Program-made: the position numbers and the translations under genes
Part shown: one piece after another, positions 1 through 13,265 of the stretch
Position numbering within the stretch: the first letter of the stretch is position 1
Layout of the letters: each line of letters starts with the position of its first letter
The notes under the pieces: model-generated
Databases searched by the model: none
What the model saw: the letters and a program-made list of their open reading frames with translations, nothing else
What the model was told of the DNA's origin: nothing
Source of the DNA: Amia ocellicauda
Lineage: Eukaryota; Chordata; Actinopteri; Amiiformes; Amiidae
Direction of reading: 5' to 3'
Length of the DNA: 64,000 bases
NCBI RefSeq assembly: GCF_036373705.1
Contig: NC_089867.1
Location: forward strand, 26,794,323-26,858,322

Positions 1-923
1 AACAACAGCCCCCCTTGAGTTTCTAACAAAAACATGCTTTCAGTATCTGGACTCCTACAGCTGCCACTGAGCGTGGGGGTGTTCAGCAATGAGCAGAATG
101 TCTAAACCTCCGTGGAACAATATTTAAATATCATGAAGAGCACAAAGACACTGCAACTACTGGTCTAACACATACATAAGACTCAGACGCACTAGGCATT
201 ACATTATCTAGCCATGAGATGTATGTAAACGTTGAACAAAGACCTCATTTTTAGAGCTCCTCTCTGAAAACTACAGCAGTTCAACCGAGTAGAAAAGAAA
301 CTTGTGAAAAAAGTCAATATTCTGGAAGAACGGCATCCATTCTGAAAAAGCAAAGCACGTATATTCCAACTGTACCATGCGCTCTCTGTTCCTGCAGGTT
401 TATCTAAGGAATTTACCACTAATCTCCTACGCCATTATAAACCCCTTTTTGCGGTATAACATCTTTTATGCCCCATTAACTTTGAAATATTTACTGTTGG
501 GCATTCAGTATTCTCTTTCAAAGACTCGGGTCACAAATCTCTGCAAAGGTTTCTCAGTTAAAGCCCTGACAGCTGGGCCGGCGAAGAACGAGAGCTGAGA
601 AATGGCAAACAAGCCTCAATGTGCGGTAAATCTTGTGGAAACCTGAATAGAGCATCTGGTTTGATCTGGCCTGTAGCCACGCTTAATAACACCTTAAAAG
701 AGTGAGCTTGTGTCATCTGCATTCCCACGTGACTCCCTTTCTTGTCTGTGGCATTTCCAAGGGTTAGACCAGTTCAAAGCTAAGGTGCTGCAAAAAGGTG
801 GTGAAGAAGCTTTCCTAAACTTTCCTGCCCATCTCAGCAATACATTCCTCCAACGCTTTTGTAGGACAGAAAGGTTTTGTCTTGGTAGCATGAATCGGAA
901 TTATTTATTAGTATTATAATTAT
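1..923. other. Non-coding flank, nothing recognised
   Basis: No exon of a recognisable protein, no RNA gene and no clear transposon were seen. Short open frames exist on both strands but have no recognisable motifs and no consistent splice signals. The prolyl-hydroxylase gene P3H2, which neighbours CLDN1 in mammals, was looked for here and not found. Confidence 0.5.
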
Positions 924-1060
924 TTATTTTGTAGCAGATGTCATTACTCAGGGCGACTTACAATTTTCACAAGAAACATTTTCATAGCATTACAAAGTGC
1001 AGTAAAATACAATCAGAACAAAATATACAATAGCATCCTGGTACAAATGAATGATGACAA
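924..1060 (+). repeat. Truncated interspersed fish repeat (GGCGACTTACA type)
   Basis: The stretch carries the pattern TTATTTTGTAGCAGATG followed by CAGGGCGACTTACA and a tail rich in short A-runs. This is the start of a repeat family scattered through many fish genomes. The second half of the same family, which has an AGGGTACAGCAGCAG block, is seen separately at about 32578-32726. The family name and the borders are uncertain. Confidence 0.5.
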
Positions 1061-4000
1061 CATACAGTTTAATGTAGGCATAGGAGAAGTTGCTGTAAAA
1101 CTGATACATTAGGAACCTGCAATAAAAAAGATTTGCACTTGGTTTTCAGCTTTGCCTTAGTCTAGCTCCTAGTCTGTCATCTGCCTGGTTCTTTTGCAAA
1201 TGACTGCTTAAGATAATGATCTATGTTACAAACAAACAAAAAAAGCATGTTTTGAAGTCTAAGTACTGGACGAGTGTAGAAGGACTTTGTTATGAATGTT
1301 TGAATAAACTGATGATAATAAACCTTAAAGTGAACAACCCTGTAGCTTAAAACAAAGGCAATGTGTTTGTTATAATCACTTCTGCAAAGTGTGAGAAATG
1401 TTATGCAGGCAAGAGTACTATTTCAAGGAAAATTGAAACACTTGCTTTGATCTTAAATCTAATGCCATCTTTAATCTTAGAGGGAAGGTGAGGGTGGATC
1501 AAATAATACCCACAGCTTCATTAATGAATTAGGATTAAGATCACATAATGTTTATGTATTTTCCTGCATTGTGAAATATTCCAAATATAAACACATCCTC
1601 CTCCTGGTGACAGCTGGCTCTACCTGTGTGACATCACTCTCTGGAGGCACCTGACACACAAATGCAGAAATCATCACAGGTTTGGCACAATCTTTGTGTC
1701 TTTATAAACCTCGGCATTGCTTTCTATTTCCAGACACTTCCACTATCAGGTGGAGCTCAAAAAATAATAGGGAACATTCTTTCCCTAGTAGTTAATGGCT
1801 CCTTAAATTAAATGTAGAAATAAAACAAACAGGTAGAGGTTTAAATGTCAATTGTCCTAAAAAGCCTCTCCCCACCCCACAGTATTTCCACAGCTTATCC
1901 ATAGTTTCCACGTTCCGGACAACATTTTAACATAATACCTTGAGCTGAGCTGTGACAAGATTACTAATGTGTGCAGAGTTATTGTGGGTATGAAGTCTGC
2001 ACATATGACCTAACACAGGCTGAACAAATACAGACATTGAGGAATACAGGTGGACAGAAGCCTTTTTAGATGCCAATAAAATGTAGTGATGATGGGAGAC
2101 AAATGGGCCAAGGCTTTGTTGACCGAACCCAATAGCAATTAATGTAAAAGGTTTTGGTGTCCCACCAGCATTTGACTAACTGCTGCAGTTTCTGTGTCTG
2201 GGGGTTTCTGACGGCCACAAAACTAGAGGAAAACCCCCCCCCGGTTTCAGTTGTAGGAATATGTATTTTCAAATTGAACTCTGAGTTTACTTGTTGGTGA
2301 TTGCTAAGGCACTGCCACATAATGTAGTTTCAGGACGTAAAACGCCTTCTTTCTAATCATTCAAAGGCTATATTTGGAGGATTACACTGATGTTGAAATT
2401 ATTTTATCCATTACCATAGTCTGTAAGCGTAGTGCAGTAGAGATTATTACTTTATTACTGAACATTTTCACCACTGTAATCTCTCTGACCAAGCCAATGA
2501 CAAACTACCAAAACAAATGATATTATATTAGCCATGAGTATTTTGTTTAAAAAGAGCTATCCTGATTTTCTCCAGTGCTTCAACAAGTATAAGTCTCCTG
2601 TTTGGAGTCCAGGTTGGGCCCTGCGGTCATTAATTTGGATGTCATACAATCCCAAGGGGAAACATGACAACTGGCAGAGCACTACCGAGGCAGGGTGGAA
2701 TTAACCTCAGCTATAAAAATACATCACTTTAAATTCAAAATTGAACTAAACTCCAATTCCAAAACTAGACTATTCTTCCAGGCATTCAAAAATAAATAAT
2801 AATTAATAATATATATATTAAATATGCTACATATGGCATCAGAATTGATACAAGTATACCAACAATGACAACATCATACATATTTTTATAGCTCGTCATG
2901 TGCTCATGATTTCTGGCCTTTGTCACCATCATGAAAGAAAAAATCACCAAGATGCTACAATTACAACGCTGAATTACACACACTTTTCTGCCTCGCAGCT
3001 CTGCACACAAATGTAATCTAGTGTCAACACAATAGCTCCTGTTCAAGACATCCTGTACAGGCTTGCTTTGTTTCTCAAGATCTACAGAAAAAACATGTAC
3101 AGTATCCCCCATGTCAGCCTCTGACACTAAAGACCAACACGACTCAGAAGCACAAACCTTGTCACCCAACATCTGCACCGATTATTCACTCTCTCAATGG
3201 TCCTGTGTAGTCTGCAATGACCTCAGAGGGCATCTTCTAAACGCTCAAACAAACCAGCAAAAAATGACATGTTCAACCACGACGCTGTTCTCAGTGATTG
3301 GTAACACATTTGGTTTTGTTGATAATTAATTAATGACATTTAATGCCTCTTTAAATTAATTTTTTATTAATTCACCACATGAATGGCAGCTATTTAATGC
3401 CACTTGTTCCTACACTTTAAATGCGTTACTGTGAACTTGTGTAATATCAGTGATCTTGCCTGCAATGACCCCACTGCATACAACAGTATAATGTATTTTG
3501 TACTGATTTTGTTTCATTTTAAGTAGTACTTATGCTATATATTGTACTTTACTGCTATTTATGTAACTAAATTCTTTTTTTTTTGGAAATAGGATGAAAG
3601 CAAGTTATATGGTACCTAATTACAAATAATGCAATATCTAAGGCTTTGGTGATGGGTACATAAATAGATAGAGTGAGGCTTCTCCTACTACAATTTTGTA
3701 ATGCAGTACAAATAGTAAATAATACAAATTGCAAGCTCTTAAGAGAACATTTTTGGAAAGATGTTACATTATTTAGATTCATTCCATTCAGTTAATTCTC
3801 TGTTTACACATTTAGTTTTGTAAGTAGGCACTGAAATGCTAAAATCTCACTGGGTACACTGTTTTATGGGCCATGTGTAAATCCAAGCCCCTCTGATAAA
3901 AACATGACATTGACCTGTTGGCAGGAGACTGATAACTATAAAGAAAACATATTTGGAAACTTTTATTTACAAATGAATGGGCCATAGCTCTATTAAATGT

Positions 4001-7000
4001 AACCTTTGAGGGCGGATTATGCTCGTTTTCTCCACTCGGAGGCACGTTTATAGATGAAAGCAACCATTACAGGTAACCACAGAAACAGGCCCAGCATGCG
4101 CTTGTCCTGGCAGGATCAGGCCCGGCGCAGCAGGCCGCAGCACAGCTACATTAATTCCAGGTCTTTGAATCGCGAAGGAGGTTGTGAAACCAAAACAACA
4201 GGCTGATGAGACCTGACACGGTGCTTTGGAGGGGCTCCCCTGCAGCTGAGGCCCCTCTTGGTATGTTTTTAGCCTCAGGTCTCACACAGCCATGTTGGAT
4301 CACAGTGTACACCTAATTTGATTAATGTGTTGAATAATGAAACTCATGGGAGAATTAGAACAGGTTAAAAACTTGTTTTCTGTCAAACCTCCAAAGAGAT
4401 GACGTTGGACTAGCTTTTACTTCTCATCTATAGTTTTTACAGTCATTAAGTCTACAGTAAACTTTGCCATAGTTGTAGAATGGCCAATAATCACTCAAAA
4501 TTAGGGTGATTTTTAAAAAGTGTGCTTATTGTAATGCTGATGCTGATGCTGATGACAGTGTTTGTTGCTGTTCAGTATATTGGGTATTTGGGACAGGTGC
4601 ATGAGTACCACCCCCCTCTCCAGCACAGACAAATGGTGGACACAAGGGACAATGAGTAAGATAGCGCTATTATAAATAGCCCTGGGGTGTTAAAAAAAAA
4701 CAAAAACCAGTTTGTATGGAAAGACCATTCAGAAAATAGTCAGTATAAGGCAATGTTGCATAGTTTATATATCGCAGGCAGGTTGTAATCCAGAGATATT
4801 TCAAACAGACAAAATGGTGTTAGGATGCTTTGTACTTCATGGTTGGTAGTGAAGCAACAGCACACAAATCAAAACATTTCGAACTGCAATGCCTGTCAAG
4901 AACAAGAGAAACAGAAACACTTCTGCTCTGAACCTTGTCGTTCATGCGCATTGATGCTGTGGGCGGCCGCGCGGACGGTGACTCCAGCAGGCACCGAGAT
5001 GAACCGTCTTGTTATTCCAGTGGTGTAGATCATCCCAGTGCCTGGCTGGGACGAGCTCCAGATATCTGCCCGCTGCGGTGGGGCGTCTGTATCTGCCGGG
5101 TGAGTCTCATTGGAGCCGGCAGTGCAAGGAGCACGGGGGGGGCGTGTGAGAGCAGCCCTTCACACAGCCGGATCCGGCAGAAGAGGGATTAGAGATCAGT
5201 GCCTTTAAAAAGGAGTCTTTATCACAGGGTTCTAACAACAGGGTTTTGGGTGTTGTGTGTTTAAACAAATACTTGTGCAAATTAAGCTCAACATGCCCGA
5301 CTTGAAACACGCAGTGCTGAAGTGATGCTACAAGGGTAATATATTGAAGCATTACAGTGTGACAAGACATTCACACTCTAGTCCACGGACTTTATATACA
5401 TTACTGTTACTACAGCTGATAAGAAATGACTCTAGTGACGCCCTCTCTTTTTATTTCAGCAATATACATCTGATTGAAATACTTCAGTTATGTTATGAAT
5501 GCATATCTCTAAATAATGAAAAATAAAAGGACACATTTTAAAATAAAATAAAACTGCTGATCCCACAATACTGCATTTTCCAAACAATTGTGGCACAGAT
5601 CCTGGGTGCTTACACCTCCTCAATTAGACAACTGGATTGTCAATTAATCAAATCAATAATGAGCTGAGCTAAAACTGTCAAATGCATGGAGGGGAGAGTC
5701 TGGTGTTTGAGATCCCCTGCTCTCAGCTGTAACATAACAAACACTGTCTGATTTATATATTGTCTGATATTGTACCAAGGTGTGTCTCTGTGACCTCCAG
5801 ACTTGGGGCTGCCCGGCTGGCTTGCTGAAGGTGGACTGTGGCTGGGTCAACTGAACTGTCTGACCGGGCTCTGACTCCCGCAGTGCTGCGATTCGTCAGA
5901 GAGTCTCATATCCTCACAGTGCTGCTGTTCAACTGGATGCCCAGTTCGCCACATTTCTTTGAATGGATTTAACAAAGTGGGTCAGTCTGAGGCAGCATAA
6001 ATAGGCCCAATAGACCTACAGAGCTTAGACAAGTTGCATCACTTTTTTATGCCCCGTGCCATTGACACTTTTCATGAATCAGATGATCAGTCACCATAAA
6101 ATATTCAAGGAATGCTTCTTCCCCTTGACCTTTCAGATTCAGGTTGTCTCCGGTTTGTCTTCAGCAGCTTTTACAATGAGCGCAATGACCAAAACCCGAC
6201 ACAAAACTCTTAATGACATGGCACTAGGTAAGTATACTTTTACATTCTCTCCTTTAATTTGGATACAAAACCAAATACCTTACTACTATATACGCAGACT
6301 CCACTGACTGTGTGAACCTACACTGCAACCGATACGTCAACACATGAACAGGCGCTATAGGCAACTCAAGCTAAACCAACCGGAATGAACGGCACAGAAA
6401 CTGTTAAGAGGGAATACTGTGGAAACAGACCCGCACGGGGATAAGACTCATTCACGTACATCCGTACAACTTGTTCACCCCCATTCTCAGGGCGTGGGCC
6501 ATCCCAGGGCTCCCTGCCTGGTTTTCACTCTCAAGCACTTTGAACAGGCCCTGAAAACGACAACACGGCTGCTCTGGTGTATCATCCCAGTAAGACATGC
6601 TCTACTCCGTCTGCCACCGCATTTCAAGACCCCCGCATTGTGTGCCTGTCCAGCAAAGATGTCATTATATGTTGTCATAATGATGGCCGTGAGTCACCAG
6701 ATGGGAAGACGAGGAGCGGCCGGCTCCACTGCACAGAGAGCAGGACCACACTGCCTTGCAAACAGTCCACAGGCCTCACCCGAAGCTCCTAGTGCCTTTT
6801 GAAGATTTTTTTTTTTTTTTAATATAACACAGGACTTCTTGTTTTTGTTTTTGCTACATTGGTTCACATCAAAAGGAACTGGATATGAGGTAATAGTGAA
6901 CTATTTCTTAAGCTACAAAATCTCCAGTTGGACAGTAAGGCTATTTCAGATTCAGTTCAGTTAGGCACACATGAGAAAGGAAAGCAGCAACAATAAAACA

Positions 7001-8149
7001 AAACAGATAAATAAATAAAACGCCGGGCAATTATGTTATTATGATTTTTTTTCAACAGACCGAGCCAAGTGTGCAGTGAATTATAAATGTCACATTAAGC
7101 ATTGTTTACTGACTGACTTCAAGTGTGGGTTTTGTCTTGGCGAGAACTGGAACACAATAGTGGATTAGGCCGGCGGCACATTCCACCTCTAATCTCTGGG
7201 TCTTCAGCGCCTTCGCCGGGCTCAGCCGCTCTCCCCTGGGGGCCTGGCTGCAGCCGCGGTCTCCATGGGCCTGGTCTGCGGGGCGCGTTGACATTCGGGG
7301 TCTGAATGCCAGCCTGGGACACCTCTAGGGAGGGTAGGGGATGGGGGGCAGGCATTGGGGGCTTTTCTTCTCCCCTGAAGCACCACATGTCTGCTGGCAG
7401 TGACAGGTGTTTTTCAGAAGGAAAAGCAACAGCGCCACAACGGGCCTGTCCGGGCCTGGCTGTACACACACGAACAGGGAGCTCCCCTCGGGCCTTTTAG
7501 ATGCTGCGGTTGTCAAGTGTGCGCTAATGGCTTGGAAACGGAAGAAATGCTGACACTTAAAACATGCTCTGGAACGGACCGTCTGATTGAGAGCTTACTG
7601 GTGGGCCATGATTGACTCACTGGGGAGGGGGGGGCACAATAACAGGAGAGTAATTACTGAACTTTAATCAGGCCACTCAAGCAGTTGCAGAGAAAGTCTT
7701 TCTGTTTCCCATGTCAGAGCACGAAAACACGTCCCGTCTATGGGAGGTCCCATTCAGGCACTGGGAACAGTCCAGTCTAGTTAGCGGTGATTTTTTTTTT
7801 TTTTCTTTGATGATGCCAGCTGATCGTGGAGCTGAGGGGGGCATTAGGAGTCCAAAGAGCCAGAGAGGAAGGGCAGGCTTTGTGTCCATTTGACTTGAGA
7901 GCTGGATGGGAAACCCTGCACTGTTGTTGTACTATAGGAACGAATAACCAAAAGCAGCAAGAAATCGACCTTGTGTGTAAGGTAACAAATGCATTACAAC
8001 GTGGAAGTCTACAATACCGGCTGGAATTCGGCACACAGTCACCCATTGAACATCCAAATCAACATGCATTCCTCATCATGACACTAGTGTTCACTTCATT
8101 CCTAAAGGAAATATCCTGATTTTCAGCTTGGGATCCTTTATGTTTTATA
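1061..8149. other. Non-coding upstream region
   Basis: About 7 kb without a recognisable gene. There are GC-richer islands near 4080-4260, 4960-5180 and 7140-7330 within AT-rich sequence. Open frames of 60-130 codons occur, for example on the - strand at 2786-3178 and the + strand at 6419-6802. They show no known domain or credible exon borders, so I treat them as chance frames. Confidence 0.45.
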
Positions 8150-8913
8150 CAGTGCATCCGGAAAGTATTCACAGCGCTTCACTTTTTCCACATTTTGTGA
8201 TGTTACAGCCTTATTCCAAAATGGATTACATTCATTATTTTCCTAAAAATTCTACAAACAATACCCCATAATGACAACGTGAAAGAAGTTTGTTTGAAAT
8301 CTTTGCAAATTTATTAAAAATAAAAAACAAAAAAAGCACATGTACATAATTATTCACAGCCTTTGCTCAATACTTTGTTGAAGCACCTAACTTCTTCCAT
8401 TTACGGATGATGGAGGCCACTGTGCTCATTGGGAACTTCAATGCTGCAGAAATGTTTCTGTACCCTTCCCCAGATCTGTGCCTCGATACAATCCTGTCTC
8501 GGAGGTCTACAGACAATTCCTTGGACTTCATGGCTTGGTTTGTGCTCTGACATGCACTGTTAACTGTGGGACCTTATATAGACAGGTGTGTGCCTTTCCA
8601 AATCATGTCCAATCAACTGAATTTACCACAGGTGGACTCCAATCAAGTTGTAGAAACATCTCAAGGATGATCAGTGGAAACAAGGATGCACCTGAGCTCA
8701 ATTTTGAGTGTCATGGCAAAGGCTGTGAATACTTATGTACATGTGCTTTGCTTGTTTTTTAAATTTGCAAAGATTTCAAACAAACTTCTTTCACGTTCTC
8801 ATTATGGGGTATTGTTTGTAGAAAATAATGAATTTAATCCATTTTGGAATAAGGCTGTAACATAACAAAATGTGGAAAAAGTGAAGCGCTGTGAATACTT
8901 TCCGGATGCACTG
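8150..8913 (-). mobile_element. Internally deleted Tc1-type DNA transposon, 764 bp
   Basis: The element begins CAGTGCATCCGGAAAG and ends with the reverse complement CTTTCCGGATGCACTG, flanked by TA on both sides (8148-8149 and 8914-8915), as expected for Tc1/mariner insertion. The terminal inverted repeats are long, about 8150-8366 and 8716-8913, with only scattered mismatches. Between them lies the start of a transposase gene on the - strand, cut off after its first DNA-binding helix region (see 8367-8531). The catalytic DDE region is missing, so the copy cannot mobilise itself but could be moved by an enzyme supplied elsewhere. The insert lies about 9.6 kb upstream of cldn1 exon 1. Confidence 0.9.
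8367..8531 (-). pseudogene. Truncated Tc1 transposase, 54 aa, DNA-binding N-terminus only
   Basis: On the - strand an ATG at 8531 opens a 54-residue frame that starts MKSKELSVDLRD and contains GYRNISAALK, PMSTVASIIRKWKK, then STKY and a stop at 8367. This is the N-terminal paired-like helix-turn-helix of Tc1 transposases; about 280 residues, including the DDE catalytic domain, are absent. The closing residues resemble the usual C-terminal end (compare FATKY in the copy at 27024-28037), so one internal deletion probably fused the start of the gene to its last few codons. Whether it is transcribed is unknown. Confidence 0.75.
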
Positions 8914-8915
8914 TA

Positions 8916-11900
8916 GATCTACATATAAATGCCACCAATGTTGGCACACAGGATTGCAGCCCATGTGTGCCTGTCTGAGTGTCTGTGTGTGCAGGACGGG
9001 GGGTCAGAGTCACATGGCAAAGAAGCACAGAGAAGTGGATCAGAGAGGGCACCAGTAAAGCAGGTTTGCAAGGATAAGCATTTTGCTGAGTGTATGAAAT
9101 AAAGGGCCCAGAGTGAAAGTGTCCCTCTGTTAGCAGACTGTGAGGCATTAAACCTGCTAGTATTTGGAATGTGCAGGTTCATTATTAAAAACTACCCCCC
9201 TATGGCTCCTGCACAAATGGAGTGTGTATGTTGGGGTAGGATTTTAGACAGCTCAGTGTTTTCAAAAACTGTTGAACATGGAGTGAGATAAGTTTATTGT
9301 TAGAACAAATCAACAAACCAGAGACAAAGGTTGTCAGTATGTTCAGTATGGAAAACAAAAACCTCAGGTATGACAATTAGAAAGCCGTGGGGGAGTGTAC
9401 TGCTGTTTGTGGATGGCTGAGAGATGCAGGTATGAGATTAAAAGAGGTGGATCATTTATATGGGACCCAGATTTTGTCTGATTTCCCATGCTTGTTCTTC
9501 ACTTGCTTATCTTTCTTCAGTTTGGTTGTACTACAACAATAAATGTGTCATATATATATGTGTCATCATATAAATGGCCCACCCTGTACATAAGAACAAG
9601 CCACAAAAAGCAGAAAAGATTGAAAATGGCCTTTTACAATCTAGCTAATGGTCATACAAAATGACCAGAAAAGCTCAGTTTGAAAAATAACATTATTTAC
9701 AGTGGTTCCAAAGGATCACTGCAGGTCTCTGCCATTACATTGAATTCCTGGGTAAAGGTAGTCCTATGGAAGATGCTTTTAAAGTCAGACAAGGAAATAA
9801 AAAATATGGGAAAGAAGGATTAACATGCAAACCACGTTCAACAACAGTTAAAGTGACTAGAGCGCCTCTCCCACAGCACGGGCCTGTCAGCCGATTCTGG
9901 CTGTTATTTTAGTTAATGCTATTCAGAATGACCTCTGACCTCTGCCAATTGCCAATGGACAAACTAATGCGCTGGGAATGATGAATCATAATGCACTCAG
10001 GACCGCTCACGAGTAGCCCATTACTGTCATAATGCAGACTGAAGGTGTGTTAGGGTTCATTAATCATTTACAAAATTACACTTCTATTACAGATTACAGT
10101 TTCCCATTTGGAGAACACATTTAGCCCAGCTGGACGTCAGCTGGCTCTGTACCGCTCTTACAAGATGTTTAAGAATAACCAAAGTGAGACACAGTTCCCA
10201 TGGTTTATTCAGAGATGGTACAATTAGATACATATTTTACCAGATGCAAAATGCTTTGTGGAGCATCCTGGGAATGTTCAGTATTATATTCTGAATAACA
10301 TCCCTGCTTATCCTGGTATATATGGATGTGTTAAAGGTGTATGGAGCCCCATTTCTATTAGCTGTAAAATAAGTCCAGGCTGTAGTCTTAAACTGACAAA
10401 CTGATTCCCTCCAATGGCAATGGCCTGTTTTGTTTCAAATTTCAAAATCCTCTTTCTTCTAATCCTTTCTTTACTTTTCTCTTTCATCTCCGCGCAACTA
10501 TACATTTGGTCGGGTTTAGTTTTTTTCACATGAACCCTAACGTTTAAAAAAAAAAAGGAAAAGACTGACTGAAAGCTGATTATGGTGAACATGAGATCAA
10601 AGCACATGTACAGTGTTTATGGTTTCTCTGCTTCTGATCTCTATATGTCTCAGTCCAGGAATGCCTGATCGCATTATAATGCAGAGTTTTGGACTGCCGG
10701 CCTAATCCACTTTACATATTGTATGAACGTTCACCATTTTGGATGCAATTCACCTCATTCCCCACTGAGTTCATCTTCTAGTTTATCCCCGTCTGCAGTG
10801 CAACTGTTCCTACAGAGGTCCAGCATGCATTTCACCAGGACCCTTCAAATAGACTCACTCATGTTCTTGTCACGCCTGAAGCCCATTCCTCACTGGATTG
10901 TGTTGCTGACCTGGACATGCAGCCCTATAAAGCCCTTCCTCCAAGTTGCCAATGGTCTGCTATTTGTAAAGTTGTGTTAAACCAGTCACTAGTCAAGGGC
11001 CAGGCCCAGTGATGCATTGAGATTGTGTGCTCAGCCCAGGTGTTTTGGTCACCTCCCTGACCTTGCAATGCTAAGTGCACGTGTCCTGTGTGTCAATTCC
11101 TACGCTGGGAGGTACAGGATTGTTCATCTCTGTCGGTGCTGCTGAAACGACACAGAAAAAAAATTTGGAGGCTGTTTCTTTTTTGCCTCTTTCGGTAAAA
11201 TACAGAAATAAAGACTGCTACGTACCTGGTGGGGTTTGCTCATTAGTGTACACACACACAAGCATCTAAAGGGTGCTTTTTACTCCCTTTGTTGGAAATA
11301 TTTGTTTATTTCAAATCACTAAGATACGGAGCCTCACAAAAATGTCACCTTGACCAAGGTGTTCAGAGCGTACAGACTTGCGAGAAAAGCAATTAACAGA
11401 CAGACTAATGTAATGTAAAATTGTACGTTCTGGCCTGCAGGTAAAGTACAATGCTTTTTATTTTGCTCCACCAGACTGAAACTGGTTAATGAGCAAACGG
11501 CACCTTTCACTCTGATTGACTGTAAATCTGCGTGTTGCTACGGGAAACTTTCAGAGAGTTTCCACAATTAAGAGAAAGCATTACATTTGCATTTAGTTTT
11601 CCATCCACATTCAACAGTGACTTTGCTGGCTTTTGTGTTTTGTTGCGTAATGCCTACTCAGACACGATTAATGTGTTCTCATAACAAGACCTATTTTTAA
11701 TACTGCTCTCCTGTGATAGTCAGAGAATTGCTTGCTGCAGATCAATGTCTCTGCTGTTTCATACATTTCACATGGCCCTAACATATGTCACTACAGATAG
11801 AGGCATAGTTACTTTTGTCAGCATCAGGAGGAGGGGCACGTTATGTCACAACTTTGGCTTTTACGTAATGTGAGACTCACTTAATCTTTAAAATATGTGA

Positions 11901-13265
11901 TGGCTTAGCCTAGTACGTCTGCATCTCATTTACATTTTTGGGGTACTCCAGTTTTTGTTGGTTACAGCTTACCTTAGAATACATACTACAAAACCCTGTC
12001 CTCAACTGCACTGGCTGCTGCAACAGGACTGCAATAAAACAGGCCAAACACATTTAGGAAGTTCCTGACAGGGCAGAAAAAGAGTTTTCGTATTTTAGTT
12101 TTCTTGTATTTTCTTGTGATGAACTCCAATACACTGTAATCCCCTCACTGGACAATATCAAACAGTCCAACTATAACTCAAATGGAGGCACCAACAGGTA
12201 TTTGTCTACCCGATATTTATGAACCAACACAGATTGCTGGCATCTCATTTAACAGCCAACAACACTTTATTTTTGTTTATCCGTGTCTTCAGTCATCACT
12301 GGTGTTGGAATCTTTTCTAACTTGTTCTTCAGGTCTGCTTCCTGCTGGCTCCAGCAAGTGCTGTTACAGCTTTGCTGTTACATCTACACCGGCGGTTTCA
12401 GATCTGTAGAGTTCGACCACCAAAAACACAGATTCAGTCAGGAGAGAAAACAAAGGCCAGTCTGCCCTGCTCTCGTCTCAGCTGAGTCTCACTGTGCTGT
12501 GAGGGCTTTGTGCCGGGGCACACAAGCATAGCCACATGGTATTTTAATCCAGCCAAGAGCGAAGGGTGTTTGCAAAAGGCTCATTTAAGGCACACAGTTG
12601 ACTGGGCTGCAGTCTAGTGTAAACACTGGAGAGAGGGCCAGGGTCGCGTTGAGGCTCAGCTGAAAGGTTCATGGTTATCTCAATAATTAACCCCCAACAA
12701 TGATGCCAATCTGAAAAGAAGCTCTGAGCACGACTCCCTCCCTTTAACACTCGCATAAAGGGGATCGCATCCCTTTCCGACAGGATGCTGCGTGCTACAG
12801 TAAAAGAAACTGGGAACACTTGGTTAAGTCAGGGCCCCTCACCCACCAGTACGGAAAGATACTATTACTCCTGGTTTGATCCTATAAAGTCAAGTTGTCC
12901 TCCTGAACTGGGGAAGCAGTCTGTCAACCAGAGGTCCAGCGACATGTGGTCGATAGAGCACCTCCTTTCATTCATTCACCCTGGAGTGCCATGGCATCCT
13001 TGTTTTCATTCAATCTGCACTCTTATCCTGCTCATTTAACTCATTGCTGGCTTAACCGGACAACGATTAACAACACTTCCCAGTTCCCAAGGTGCCTATG
13101 ATTGAAAGAGCTATAAAACCTGTTGGCCTGTGATGGTCCAGGACCCCAATGTCCGGCTCAGTACAAGCACTGGGTGTTGCTCTTCCTCATTCAGTGTAAT
13201 GTTTTTAAATATACTGGTGTTGCTACTCTTGTAATGTTGTGTATAGGTAATATACTGTATGTTAA
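8916..13265. other. Non-coding upstream region
   Basis: No gene was recognised in these 4.3 kb. Open frames up to about 100 codons (for example - strand 8834-9148 and 10308-10607) lack domain signatures and are not flanked by matched splice sites. The sequence is mainly unique AT-rich DNA with short homopolymer runs. Confidence 0.45.

Noticed and set aside
2786..3178. A 130-codon - strand frame with a hydrophobic C-terminus
   Set aside because: The hydrophobic end comes from low-complexity AT-rich DNA, and nothing else supports a gene.
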